The translations under genes and the position numbers were made by a program. From contig CP136064.1 in NCBI GenBank assembly GCA_032622095.1, positions 126,095,605 to 126,159,604 on the forward strand: DNA of 64,000 bases, read 5' to 3'. A model generated the notes under the pieces. The model did not search any database, was not told the origin of the DNA, and worked only from the letters and a program-made list of their open reading frames with translations. The DNA is from Siphonodentalium dalli (lineage: Eukaryota > Mollusca > Scaphopoda > Gadilida > Siphonodentaliidae). Below, in pieces: positions 11,116-22,555 of this stretch; within the stretch, counting starts at the first letter, position 1; each line of letters opens with the position of its first letter.

Positions 11116-11689
11116 AAGTGAACTTGTGTGTGAGCAAAATATAACACTGCGTTTTGAGTAAAGATCAACAGCCGCAAGACATTCCTGGAGCTAGATAAAT
11201 CTTTGAGAGATCGACTGCGACGCTGGTAGAGCTTGGTAGACTCATTATGTGAACATGCAGCGGGCGACATGGTAAACTATGGCATAGTAATTTTACCGCA
11301 GATTTCGTCATCTCCAGTCTGAGCCCGAACGTAGACATTGAGATGGTCGCCTTTCCTTCCCCTAACTAACATCCGTTGACTCGGTTACCGCGACTTACTC
11401 CATACATGGTTTATTTTACTGTTCACTCGTGTGTGATTAATTTAATTTCACATTGATTGTTCATGTGTGGGCGCTTGCAGCGTTGGGTTTTCAGTCGGGT
11501 TTCCACAATAGTTTGCAGCTTTTTGGCGTCTATAATGTGAATGCATCAGCTTCTCTTCTCGAGATATTTGGAAAGCGAATTTACGCTATGAAAACCAACA
11601 GTCCGATATTTTTCACAGTCCCATAATAATTGTATATTACTGTATTTAAACTCGATATGACAAATCGGACGGAAGAATTAATGACAAAT
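11116..11689. other. No gene seen
   Basis: Right flank of R1 copy 1. The minus-strand frame at 11076-11270 starts inside R1 and shows no domain. Nothing else was recognised. Confidence 0.35.
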
Positions 11690-11835
11690 GTCATTATATA
11701 GAGTGTTATCAATTGGCTTCGATGATTACGTGAAATCATTCACGCGGGGACCGGGCCTGGTAAATAGGACCGGCTCCCCGAGTAAATTATGTAATCGTCG
11801 AAACCAATTGAATATTCTGTTTATTACACACTTCC
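11690..11835. mobile_element. Fold-back element with GC-rich core
   Basis: Inverted arms around a GC-rich centre at ~11735-11785 (CGGGGACCGG pairing with CCGGCTCCCCG). Further out, CAATTGGCTTCGATGATTAC pairs with GTAATCGTCGAAACCAATTG. Outer arms decay towards 11690 and 11835. No coding capacity. Confidence 0.7.
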
Positions 11836-12104
11836 CATCACTAAAATGCGCTAAAAAAAGTCCCCCCCCGATCAACTGATCGCGTGTGTGATCACCGGGG
11901 ACGTAATTATCACTTTTAATTCACCGAGGAATCCTTATAAATCACGGCTAAGTGCAAGTGTAATAAAATAATCACTGGCGTCACTGCTATGGTCCTGTAT
12001 AAGGTTCTACGATGCTTGCCTAAATAGATTCACATCCTCTGTGTTCATTCACCCCATTTCATTAACACTCATACTCAGTCCGTGCCTCCTTATCTCTGAT
12101 ATAT

Positions 12105-13855
12105 ACATTTGTATTACCCATCCCTAGCTTAACTAACACTCTTTCTGATTGGGCAAAAGCCGTCACATGTTAATCCAGGAAAAAGTCATATTGGTCTCAG
12201 GAAAGTCATAATCGAATTGAGTCCAATATCACTTCTATACAAGTTATCGGGACTTTGTGACGTCATTTTGATAAACATACAGGTGGATAATAAAAATGTT
12301 ATTATACAATGTTTTTTGTGCAGTGTGTATTTTCTTGTACTCGTCCAGGTTGTGGTTTGTTTTGAACATATTTTATTTGAACCTACTTTACATAAATATT
12401 TATATATTGAATTATGTAGGACTCAAAGTTAATCATGTTGGAATGTGGTACCTAAAACGGGGGGGGGGGGTCGAGATTGAGGGTGAGGTCTAAAATGAGT
12501 GGACATATATCAAGGAAGGGGTGTAGGTCCTATGGCGAGCTGAGCCGAGACTTTTGATAGCAATATGGGCAAATACGTGAAGATATAGGCTTATTGGGAT
12601 TTTGAAGATTTTCCGTCAATGGAATGTACCTGACGATGCAATAAACGTTTGCGTATTGCTAAACAATTTATCATTTAGAGTATTGGATAGGTTGCTTTGA
12701 CCAAAGAGGATATCTTCAACCCTATCAACGAAAATTCCATTTGGCCAAATGCGTTGGAGGAATAGTAATTTAAGCGACTTTCTTCAAATAACGGGCACTG
12801 GAAGAAAAAATGCTAAGTGTCTTCAATATAAAACCCACATTGAGCTGTTATGGAAATATAGTTTCCAAGTTTATCAAAATTTATATCGCTGCAGCTTGGT
12901 GTGGTGTGCGGGATGTTCCACTTGCGAGAGCCTGAATTGAAGTATGGCGGCGGTTTTTTTTGGGGGGGGGGGGGAGATAGGCAATTTTTCATACATTAAT
13001 TTCAATATGTCGGTTTTGGTGCGATCAGATGAACCACTTATTACCACTGCATTCCATTTGATTACCATCTCAGGCAGAAAGGTCGATTTAAAATGTTCTG
13101 TGTTGGTGCGTTTCTGTAAGAATAGTAATGGATATCGATGTGAGTAGGTAGATTGATCTTTAGCAAAGGTCCGCAAAAGTATACTCAGGTAATTTGGAGC
13201 TTTACCAAGAATTATTTTCTGCCAAGTATTAAATTTATGGTGTTCGCGTCTGGTGTCAAGTGTAGGCCATCCTAGTTCAGTGAGGAGGTTTTCATTCGAA
13301 ACAGATTTATTTAACCCACCAACAATTCGAGCGGCGTCGTAATGTATTCGATCAAGTAGTACAAGAAGAGTGTTCGATGCGTAAGCCCAAATTACATCTC
13401 CGTAATCCATAAGCGGCAAAATAAAGGTTTTGTACATAAATTTCAAGTTCGCCGTTTAACTGTGAATTTCAATCGTCTCAGTTGTGATAGGCGAGATCAC
13501 AAATGTGGCAATCCTCTGTTATTTGAATACCGCGAACATCCTTGGTGTCTATAACCGAAATCATCCCAGTTAGAACCACAGAACACCCTTGTGTGTGAAC
13601 TTTCCGAGTCGACGACCGCGGTTTACTGGTCGGACATGTTTCAATGTTACCTGCATATATATTAGTCACACTTATCTTGCAAACAGCGTTAACAGAATAT
13701 AGATTATCTCTACTTCTAGCATCCATTATTTTTAAATTTCGATCATCGATTTAAATACCGTCTTTTATGCTGTCCGTCAAATATGACTTTTCATCACAAC
13801 CAGGATTCGGACAAGAAAAACACATATTGTACGCAACATTGTATAATAACTTTGC
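12105..13855. mobile_element. Fold-back element copy 1, split by a LINE fragment
   Basis: Two modules define this family. Module A (12111-12215) contains CTTTCTGATTGGGCAAAAG. Module B (12295-12358) contains TTATTATACAATGTT, GTATTTTCTTGTAC and CCAGGTTGTGG. An inverted B lies at 13781-13850. The order A, B, inverted B recurs, reverse-complemented, at 45790-46320. In that copy the two B modules nearly touch, whereas here about 1.4 kb containing a LINE fragment lies between them. This suggests a nested insertion, though the exact junctions were not resolved. Confidence 0.6.
12600..13446 (-). pseudogene. LINE ORF2 C-terminal fragment (jockey/CR1-like)
   Basis: Minus-strand frame 13446-12874 reads the thumb and C-terminal region of a non-LTR reverse transcriptase: FMYKTFILPLMDYGDVIW near its start, then a KAPNYLS-type segment and an RTNTEHFKSTFLP...KWNAV segment, all standard for this superfamily. 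A frame change near 12874 interrupts it. The following minus-strand sequence (to ~12600) continues with a remnant of the cysteine/histidine region (EDT-HFFFQCPLFEESR) and an ILFG...NDKLF segment. Palm motifs are missing, so it is truncated at the 5' side and dead. It sits between the inverted modules of the fold-back element. Confidence 0.85.
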
Positions 13856-14115
13856 AATATTAGGGATTTATACGTAGAGACATCGAATGAATAGTCGGTC
13901 GAAATGACGACCAAAACTTTAGACATGATAAATTTCATTCTTTGTCTCTTTTATTTTCCGTCGGAATTCAGATAAATTTTGACGTTGAACACTTATCAAG
14001 CACCAACTATATATGTATACACCCGCATTTTGTGCCTGGGCTGCTTGGTCGGTACATGTATGATGAATACGACATCAGGCCAGCGACGGTGAAGATGGTT
14101 AGATCCCTGATAACG

Positions 14116-14570
14116 GCGAATTCTGTGCGTTTGTAGATCTGTCGAAATGTTTGTCGAAATGGACTTTGGATGAAACTATTTAACATAGGAATTAAGGGTC
14201 GAATTCTGAATGTTATAATCAACATGTACAGTGATATCAAATCTTGTGTGTTCTCTGATAATGCGTATTCTACCCCTTTTCCTTGCGAAACAGGTGTACG
14301 ACAGGGAGTAATCTATCTCCTGTTCTCTTCTCGTTGTATACCAATGACCTCGAAGCCTACTTGCAAACAAGTACTGAAAATGGATTATATATCTCAGACT
14401 TAAACATAGATCTATGTTTTGGATTTATCAGGTTATTTTGTCTCTTGTACGCGCGCAGATGATACGGTCCTCCTATCTCTGAGTGCATCCAATTTACAAC
14501 ATATGCTTAACTACTATTCATCTATTGTAACCATTGGAAACTTTCTATTAATAACAGTAAAAGTAAAGTG
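14116..14570 (+). pseudogene. LINE reverse transcriptase palm remnants
   Basis: Pieces of the palm appear in the right order but in different frames. They are a motif-A-like FVDLSK segment near 14120, LFNIGIKGRI near 14175, a GVRQG motif near 14300, and a YADD box near 14455 that is disrupted by a few extra bases. A short LSINNSKSK-like stretch near 14560 follows. Frameshifts and stops make the enzyme inactive. Confidence 0.75.
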
Positions 14571-14873
14571 GTAATATTTGGCGATGATAAAGACGCAGAT
14601 CCACAGTTATATGACTTTATTCTTAACAATAAACCAATTGCACTAGCCGATGAATATAAATATCTCGGAATTGTATTCTCTCGCGATGGTTCATTCACAA
14701 CCGAGAAAAAAATGCGCTGTGACCAAGCAAAACGTTCGATGTTCGGATTAATTTGTAAAATGCGGAGATTGAACCTTTCAATTTCATGTGTCTTGGATCT
14801 TTACGAGAAAACAGTTGTTCCTATTTTGTTATATGGTTCTGAAGTATGGGGTGTGGGAATATTGCTATTATAA
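14568..14873 (+). pseudogene. LINE ORF2 thumb region
   Basis: A 101-residue frame with EYKYLGIVFSRDGSF (residues 29-43) and VVPILLYGSEVWG (85-97). Both are hallmark sequences downstream of the reverse-transcriptase palm in jockey-superfamily LINEs. It continues from the palm remnants upstream, and the next ~270 bp carry further decayed ORF2 sequence (QTKLSFMLY near 15020). Confidence 0.85.
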
Positions 14874-15139
14874 ATACTTCTGAATTATGGTTTCTGACGT
14901 TTATACTGAATTTGAAGACCACAACACCATCAGTAATGGTCTACTGGATTGTTCCCCATAGAGACACGAATCAAGCAGCGAATTATCAATTTTTGGCCCA
15001 AACTGATGATGGGTAAACAAACAAAGTTAAGTTTTATGCTTTATTGTAGCCTATATAGTAGTAAAAGCCGTACAACCAATTAAAGGCGTGGGCGCATGGA
15101 CTGGATAACCATGGTGAAAAATATTCTTAATGATTAGGA

Positions 15140-15640
15140 ATGGGATCAATTTTCTTCTCACAATATGTCAACCTGAACTGGTTAAACATCACAGTAAAAC
15201 AAAGAACGCGAGATATTTATCTTCAGGAATGGTATGGCGCATTCAGTTATTCTAAGTTTCGTTTTTATCGATTAATTAAAGAGCATCACGTACAAGAACA
15301 CTATCTTTCATACCTGAAAAAGCGAGAAGTCGTAGCTTTAATACGTTTCAGAACACGAAATCATAGGTTACCGGTTGAAGTTGGAGATTGGAACGGAATA
15401 GACCTAGACAAAAGACAATGTAATTTATGTAACAGCTCTGTTGGAGATGAATATCATTTCTTATTGACTTGCCAAAAATTATCCCACATACGACAAAAGT
15501 TCATAGCTAGATATTACTACACAAACCCGAACAAGTCAGTAGTGCGAAATATCTGTAGATTTTTGATAGAGGCGAAAGATTTCTTATATATATATATAAT
15601 TGATAGGATTACTTTATACGTGCAGATACATCCCCATTAA
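15140..15640 (+). pseudogene. LINE ORF2 C-terminus with CCHC knuckle
   Basis: A 166-residue frame. Residues 19-31 (VKQRTRDIYLQEW), 66-80 (ALIRFRTRNHRLPVE) and a knuckle C94-x2-C97-x8-H106-x4-C111 within the DEYHFLL signature are typical of the C-terminal region of this LINE clade. The frame starts in-element and is not an independent gene. The last ~20 residues read into AT-repeat sequence. Confidence 0.88.
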
Positions 15641-15920
15641 TGTCATTTATACGTATATTTCCACATATATGCCCCTCTCACCCCCCCCCAAGTTTATAGA
15701 GCAGCATGGCTAGTGGGCCACTGAGTAAGTTTGACCTACTGGCGGCGAACCAACCATGCACTTCCATATGGTTGGTTTCGCAATAGCTCCTCCTGCATGC
15801 ACCCCCTTAAATCGGGAGTAGTAGGTATATACGGAGCGCGCGATCACACTGATACCGACATTCCTGGTCCGAAAGTATCGATATGCATGTTAACTATATG
15901 CTATTTAACTCGAATATCTA

Positions 15921-16064
15921 CATTCCTTTCATGGATGTGTGGACCGGTCGTCGGCGGCGGATGTGATCCGGGACTCCGCATGTACTGGACATTTGTCCAT
16001 GCATGGGGAAGTCCGGGATATCGGCCGACGCCGACGCCATGTTTGCGCACATCTATGGGGAATG
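15921..16064. mobile_element. GC-rich fold-back
   Basis: Inverted arms centred near 15992. GTCGGCGGCGGATGTGATCC pairs with GGATATCGGCCGACGCCGAC (inner limits 15950-16035), extending to CATTCC at 15921 and GGAATG at 16064. The 128-codon frame at 15731-16117 runs through it and is judged chance. Confidence 0.65.
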
Positions 16065-16248
16065 CTAATAATCAGCGCTATATACATAAATTATATATAT
16101 TAATCCATATTATTTAATATATTCTATTCATTTATTGCTATTATACCGTTTATACTCGAAGTCGATAGATATTTTTTCCACAAGGACCGACGCTTGCAAT
16201 TGTTTATATTTGGACCGACCACCCACCTTTATTATGTTGTTCTATAAA

Positions 16249-16251
<3 letters not shown>

Positions 16252-16327
<76 letters not shown>
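16252..16327. repeat. (AT)n microsatellite
   Basis: About 75 bp of nearly pure AT dinucleotide, immediately left of the hAT MITE. The MITE's apparent 8-bp target duplication (ATATATAT) lies within such sequence. Confidence 0.97.
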
Positions 16328-16330
<3 letters not shown>

Positions 16331-17068
16331 TGTTCGGTCCGAATATTCGAATGTTCGAATATTCGCTCGTAAAAATAAATATTCGAATATTCGAATAATT
16401 ATTTGACAATTCGAATATTCGAGAATAATCTCCGGGTAATTGTTTCCTGGTTTGTTATTAGTCTGAGGGTCTGTTAAAAGTATAGTCTATTTTCCACTGA
16501 CCATAAACGAATTAATATGACGTAACTGTAACGTTCTGATTTGATTGGCGTCATGCAGTCGAAATAATTTTATTTTCTAGGTGTAAACCAGACAGTGCTT
16601 GCATGTCGTCATATAGGAAGCGGACATATAACGCATCGTTTTGCTTTGTTTGCGCGTTGTCACTTGTGTGTATAATATGGCGTCAAATTCGAAGAAATCA
16701 GATATATGGACTCACTTCACGTTGGATGCCAAAACTAAAAAGGCAACCTGCAAGCTCAATCCATATCATGTTCTTAGTTATTGTGGCACTACGACCAACT
16801 TGTGGAACCATGCATGGGACATTGACTACTTGAACTTCATCAACAGATAAACTCTTGCTATTAAGCCAAAATACTTTTTTCTCTCTCTCTTTTTTGCGTA
16901 TAGCATATGCATGGATAAATATGCTATTTCATTAAATAATAAATTAGTTCCAATTATGTTATCTATATAATTTTATAATTTATCTAAATATTCGAATACT
17001 ATTCGAATATTCGCTCGTTATTCGAACCGAATATTCGAATACCGAAATCCGTCGAATACCGAACACTA
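16328..17068 (+). mobile_element. hAT-type MITE, copy 1
   Basis: A 741-bp element with terminal inverted repeats TAGTGTTCGG...CCGAACACTA, subterminal runs of ATTCGAATATTCG, and flanking 8-bp ATATATAT repeats (16320-16327 and 17069-17076). Copy 2 (24443-25175) is nearly identical, in inverse orientation, with an unambiguous 8-bp duplication. It keeps a relic BED-finger reading frame but no transposase core, so it is nonautonomous. Confidence 0.93.
16677..16850 (+). pseudogene. Relic BED zinc-finger frame in hAT MITE copy 1
   Basis: A 57-codon frame starting MASNSKKSDIWTHF and containing AKTKKATCKL and TTTNLWNHAWDID. This matches the layout of the BED finger at the N-terminus of hAT transposases (W-x-H/F...C-x2-C...NLW-x-H). 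The second cysteine of C-x2-C is replaced (CKLN) and the final histidine position reads D, so zinc binding is doubtful. The DDE and dimerisation regions are absent. The same frame survives in copy 2. Confidence 0.75.
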
Positions 17069-17215
17069 ATATATATGTCATAATTATCCTTCACAGTTCG
17101 ATGTAATGATTCAATGATTGTTTAGTTAAATGTGAACCAGGGGTCGGTCTGTCTATATATGTACTTTCTTTATGTCATACAATGTATGATTTATAAGAAA
17201 TAAACTATTGATTGA

Positions 17216-18760
17216 ATTCGTGATCATCACAAAGGAGGTTATATCCTAATTCCAACATCTGGGCAATTTTGTATGTATATATACATGTATATCTATACCA
17301 ACGGTCGATGGTTTCTCGGCTCATTGCGGCATTGCACATTGGCGGCACAAAAAAACTCGATTGACAATTTGGTGCCCCAGCTGCAGTATACAGGCGAATA
17401 TTTACACTTTCAAAGAGCCGATATGTTTGTTTTGCTCTTGGCAGTTGTGTACAGTTGTTTCTGCTCTAACTGGTGCGGTTTTGGGACGCTTATTTTTTAG
17501 TGAACTGTCCGCTAAAGTAATAATTTATCTTCCTCAGATGCACACACTGGTAATTATTTATTTGGTTTGCATGATATTTAGGACATGCTTCACACTCATA
17601 CACTGTCTCTAAAATCAAATCAAATAAGGCAATGAACCCTGATGACCCTGGGATAAGCTTGTCTATTTGTGTCCATTGTATATACCAGGTATATGCATGT
17701 AAATGGTTGGTCACAATTATCGTCATATCAAACAGAGAATTGCATCTATCAGCATATTGACCATAATGCATATACAGGTATACCGGTACGCACAGTATAT
17801 GTCGTATTAGTTCTATGGATCATCTTCCAAATATGAGATGGATTTAATTAGTTTGGGTAAAAAGTAAATTATATTTCTTATATTACACAAAATCGTGGGA
17901 CTGTGCGTCACCATCCGTATATATACTTTCCTCGGCATAAGTGGGTGTCAATTTTATGAGCAATTTACATGACGCATATAGTTTCACCGCCTTATCCAGT
18001 GAGTACACAACATTTTTATAACAAGTTAATATGTGAAATATAAATGGCCATCTCTTTTATTTACACACCATGACATAGTTATGTTGGGCGCGCAAACGAA
18101 GTGGTGCTTCAAATTACATAACTGTTTCAGTAATTGTGTATCTACATGATCGGACAATAATATAACTCAGTTCGTTTTATAATACTGATCGTATTAGACA
18201 CGGTCGACAAGTTGTGTAATGCGTTACAAAGAGCCAACGGCAACCGTGACATTTTCACGAGGCATGCAGTAATCAGAACGGGTGCGTACCGAAAATTACC
18301 ATGCGCCAATGACAATTCTCATAATCACACCAGTACATGAGTGTATGTGTGTAGTCACATGCAGGGGCGGACATTCCGTTACGAAATGCATTATAAGGGC
18401 ATCGAATGGCCGAGTTGGTTCATTCGAAATATTGCATTAAACAACACAAAGCGTTGGCTCAGCTGGGTAGATTCCTGATAAACGCATTAAATCTTTCTTT
18501 ACCACATGGATTCCCCCATTGAGTTATGGAAGTATACATGTGAATGGTATATTACTCATTTGGATGGGTGTTTGTGTAATCAAATCAAACGACATGCAGA
18601 CAGACGAAAGGCTAATACAAGTTCAGAAGATTCATATCCTTTGGTGGGAACTGTTCATGTAATAAGTTGAACAATGTTTGTTGAACTCATTATCTGAACA
18701 TTTCCTGAGGGAACTACTCGTCAATGAGCATTTAGTAAAACAAGGGTTAAATGCTTCTAA
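17216..18760. other. No gene seen
   Basis: Unique-looking sequence between the LINE 3' end and R1 copy 2. Overlapping short frames around 17273-17771 on both strands have no domain features. Confidence 0.35.
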
Positions 18761-19280
18761 TTAAAGGCACGGGCGGCGTTCGTTGCAGAAATATTCATAT
18801 TTATTCAAATCGCCACCAACAGAAGGAATATTAAAATATATATAGATTTGTTCATATGCCAAACAAAATAGTATGTCGTCGTTTTTAAGACATACGATGG
18901 CGTACGTAAACAAGAGCCTGGTCGTGTTACAGAAGTGCTTTTGCTTCTGTTTACATAACACATCGAAATTCTATTGGTTAATCACACACAAATTATATAA
19001 ACGCTCTTTATTATTTCCATGTCAGGAAAACAGTAACAAATAACGCTCTTTATGTTTACCATATTCGGATCTAAACAAAAGCCAGGAAATGTAATGTTTT
19101 TTTCCTTTTGTTTACATAACAAATGAAAAAAAATTGACGATAAATACTGTTTATGCCATATTTCTGATTGTATAAGAACAAAGTCTGTCTATATTTTACT
19201 ATTCTTTCTGTTTATGGCGGTTTTGACGGAGGTGAATATTTTAACAGCATGCCCACCACCAACGCCGCCCATATCTTCAA
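18761..19280 (+). mobile_element. Dispersed repeat R1, copy 2
   Basis: Homologous over about 500 bp to 10617-11115, same orientation, beginning ATTAAAGGCACGGGCGGCG. It contains the paired AACGCTCTTTAT motifs (19000 and 19042). It differs from copy 1 by substitutions and by an insertion near 18850-18950, where it includes an extra CTTCTGTTTACATAACA stretch. Confidence 0.85.
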
Positions 19281-19710
19281 TATGCATAATATATACCAGA
19301 AGTGGTATTATAGTTGCATGCAAAACAGTCGTTATAGCTGAATTTGTTTATGGTGCATCATTCTCCAAACGAATACAATACCTTGAATCCTTTAATACAA
19401 TTCCCACATTCCATGATCATTTGCATCGGATTTCCAGGGGAGGTGGGTTTCATAAGTTCCGTAACTTGTACCCCGATCTCCTGTGCATGTATCATGTGAG
19501 CCGGAAGAAAGCTGTTCAATCAATCTACATTTATAAATATATATATACGTGACTATATGATCATTAGTTTGGATGCACATCACACCCATATGCACGTAAT
19601 GGGTATCATCTTATAAGAAATTCGCACATGTCTGTGGACATCCTATAGTCACTGTTTGGTTAATACAAGCGTATCACACGAGAGGTATGAGGGTATCACC
19701 CCCTCCCCCT

Positions 19711-19805
19711 GAATCCTGAATACGAGTTAATTTTGGGGGGTGAATCCTGAATACGAGTTAATTTGGGGGGGGGGGGGGGGGGGGGGTGAATCCTGAATAC
19801 ATGTT
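19711..19805. repeat. Short tandem repeat with poly-G spacers
   Basis: Three copies of GAATCCTGAATACGAGTTAA (starts 19711, 19742 and 19788; the last varied) separated by G runs, one over 20 bases long at ~19766-19786. A related sequence (ATACCAGTTAATTCGGGG) lies at 21399-21420. Confidence 0.9.
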
Positions 19806-19849
19806 AAGAAATAATATGCGATAAATGACATACAAATTGACTGTTTTAA

Positions 19850-20167
19850 TATCAGACAGATACAAGCAGAAGTTACATAGAGAGAGAGATTCTTTATTGC
19901 CTCCTTGAAGGAGAGATATTTGTACAATTATATACATACATGTAGATATAAATACAACAGTGAAGTGTGAGCATAATTAATATAGTGATTACATAAAACG
20001 TGCATGCGTATTATCAGGCTCACTTTGGTACGGGTGAGTTGCGTCTTATCTGTTGAACTTTTATCGGAGTGAGAAAGGTTAAATGAATTACAATTATAGT
20101 AATAAGAGTAAAGTAAGTGGGAAGAAAAAAAAATGTATCAGACAGATACAAGCAGAAGTTACATAGA
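19850..20167 (-). mobile_element. 5'-truncated LINE 3' end with 32-bp target-site duplications
   Basis: An exact 32-bp direct repeat (19850-19881 and 20136-20167, beginning TATCAGACAGATAC) flanks a 254-bp insert (19882-20135). Read on the minus strand, the insert ends GGAGGCAATAAAGAATCTCTCTC, the kind of AATAAA-plus-short-tail terminus seen on CR1/L2-like LINEs. The insertion therefore probably came from target-primed reverse transcription of a truncated LINE. The direct repeats are unusually long for that mechanism. Confidence 0.7.
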
Positions 20168-20559
20168 CACATTATGATGCCGGTCGCGTGTGAGGCCGTT
20201 ATGATACCATTAATAATACTTTATGATCAGGGACGTGGCTAGAGGGTTTCCGTTGGGGGGTGTCCACCTTGGGAAATTCCAACTGCACCCCCCCCCCCCC
20301 TTGAGTCAGAATCAGACCGAACACAAGTTTTGCATAATTCCATTTGCAACCCCTTGCACGTCAGTGTTTTGGCGTAATATCCTATATCTTCATAAACCAT
20401 GGTTCTATATATTTATATTCCCGGTATAAAGAACATTATTCAGATATTTTAACCTGAAACATTGCATAAATCCTAACATCTAGTGGTCTAACTCCATACA
20501 AATACACACGGCCACGGACAAGAGTCCACGACACACAGAGCTGATCATCGTTGTTCGGC
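20168..20559. other. No gene seen
   Basis: Contains a C run near 20289-20300. The plus-strand frame at 20223-20429 has no domain features. Confidence 0.35.
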
Positions 20560-21240
20560 CGGTGTGAGAAAATTTTGAAATTTGAACACGAAAATCGCAA
20601 ATCCTAGCATCCAGACTGGCCTCAACTAAAGCTTTCCTATAGTGTTGGAAATTTCAAACCTCATACTCCCCCTCAGGAAAATTCTCCAATTGATGACCAC
20701 AAGTTTGACCAAATGTAGTAAAATAATGTTAAACTTATTAGAATTTTTGTATTGGCCACAGGGGAGAGACAAGCGAAAAAAAATCGCAAAATCCTAGCAT
20801 CTAGACTAGCGTCAAGCATTCTTAGAGTTGGAAATTTCAAACCTGACACCCCACTTAGGTTGTAAAATTTCCAACTGATGACAATTCCAATGCCAATGTT
20901 GACCAAATGTATGAGAATATTGTTTTCTTAAATTAACTAGCAGTTTTTGACTGGCCACGGGGGAGGGACCAGGACACAAGATTTCCAAGTGTTGGAAATT
21001 TCCAACCTGTCACCCCCCTGAGGTTGGAAAATTTCCAACTGATGATCATTTCAGTCCAAAATTTTACAAAAAAATAGGAAAATATGCAAATATTGGTCCA
21101 AAAACAATTAATTCCCCCCACTAAATTGTTTGAAAATCAAACTACAAGAACACTTCAACCTATTGTTGGTGTGAAATTTCCAACTAATGTTTTGGCAGGT
21201 ATGAAATTTCCAACTGTTGAAAATTTTGACCAAAGTTGGG
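20560..21240. repeat. Palindrome-rich degenerate tandem array
   Basis: Units of roughly 160-185 bp share ATCCTAGCATC-AGACT, GTTGGAAATTTC-AACCTG, AATTTCCAACTGATGA and TTGACCAAATG. Landmark starts are near 20643, 20827 and 20989, with inverted or partial motifs near 21170-21240. Each unit contains the self-complementary core TTGGAAATTTCCAA, giving repeated short hairpins. No coding content. Confidence 0.8.
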
Positions 21241-22382
21241 GGGTGAGACCCTCCCCCTGTCGCCACGTCTCTGTTTATGATGGCATGGTGGTCGAATATG
21301 CCCAAGAAGCTATTCTACCCACTCATTCATACAGATAACTAGCACAAAATATTACTTTGCGCCATCAAAACCTGCGTCCAAGATGTTTTGCTTGAACCCG
21401 AATACCAGTTAATTCGGGGGGTATGAATCCCGCGTACGGCTTCAAAACACCCTGAATGCCGCGTACCGAAAAGGGGGGAGGGTGATACCCTCAGGTATAG
21501 CACATCAGACATTGGCAGGCCCATGTCTCGTGACATTAATATGCTTATACATCTGCAATCCAGGTGTAGGTCTGCTTCATTAAAATACAATTTTTCAGTG
21601 AAGTTAGTGTACCTAGCTAACATTGTAACTAGTCCACATATCCAGAGTCATACACTTAAGCTTATCGATCACATCGCCGAAAAAAATGCGGATTTATGTA
21701 TGGTCCAACGGCAGTGTCGTGGCGAGTGCATTTCCCTATATAGTTGCCTGGATTCACTAATGTAACACCCCTATTGTTCTCGATCAAAACCACGACATAT
21801 GAATGGAGTTATATTCGAACGGGCGGGCAACAAAGAGATCTTTGTAAGGAATGTCATTATCGTATGTTAGCGTACATATGTAGCCCACCCCATTGACATC
21901 CAGCAATGTTAATCGGCGCCCGATTCATTGTGCGGCAATATTTGGTTCTCACGTTATGGGCTTTCTCTTGCGTGTGTATCACATATACCTCATAGGCTAT
22001 AGGATACCTATAACATAAGTTGTGCATGTCTAACAGCGCGCCGTGTGGTAAGATTTACTATACCATATAATATATAAATAATGAGAGTGTAAATTATATT
22101 TGTTCCCCAAAAATAGAATATATTCATCAGTAGAATAATTCTTACCGGGGAGGGGGTGATGCATACATGTACATGTTTTGGGGAATTTTATGTAATCCTG
22201 TTTATGCCACCCCGGATGCGCGTGTAAACCGATGTATTTTGTTTGCATGGCGAAACAAGCGATGAAAGCGAGATAATCAAACGAAACTTCAAACGCGTTG
22301 ACGTGCGCGTTACTAGGACTGACCCGCAGTTTATAAGGGTATACGTCTTGGATGGTAATTTGGCGCCTATAAAAATTACTAA
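21241..22382. other. No gene seen
   Basis: Includes a diverged poly-G/TTAATTCGGGG repeat piece (~21391-21480). Frames at 21339-21765 overlap on both strands and show no family features. Confidence 0.35.
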
Positions 22383-22555
22383 GTTTTTTGAAATTTGTGA
22401 AGTTTTTGAAATTGTTGAAATTTTTGAAGTTTTTGAAATTTTTGAAGTTTTTGAATTATTTGAAGTTTTTGAAATTTTTGAAGTTTTTGAAGTTTTTGAA
22501 GTTTTTGAAATTTTTGAAATTTTTGAACTTTTTGAACTTTTTGAAATTTTTCAAT
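22383..22555. repeat. 9-bp minisatellite
   Basis: About nineteen units of a GAAGTTTTT/GAAATTTTT 9-mer. Because the period is a multiple of three, several frames on both strands stay open, giving artificial peptides such as FEVFEIFEVF and KFLKFLKFLK. It is not regarded as a gene. Confidence 0.95.

Larger units (their letters stand above)
14110..17215 (+). mobile_element. Decayed CR1/L2-like LINE with nested insertions
   Basis: Reverse-transcriptase, thumb and zinc-knuckle remnants follow in order from 14116 to 15640. A probable 3' untranslated region resumes around 16180 and ends near 17215 with AAATAAACTATTGATTGA, a LINE-type 3' end. A hAT MITE (16328-17068) and possibly a fold-back (15921-16064) are nested in the 3' part. 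The paired CGACC/GGTCGGT-rich sequences on either side of the MITE support one original 3' region. Confidence 0.65.

Noticed and set aside
15731-16117. 128-codon plus-strand frame
   Set aside because: It spans the GC-rich fold-back and LINE 3' region, with no domain.
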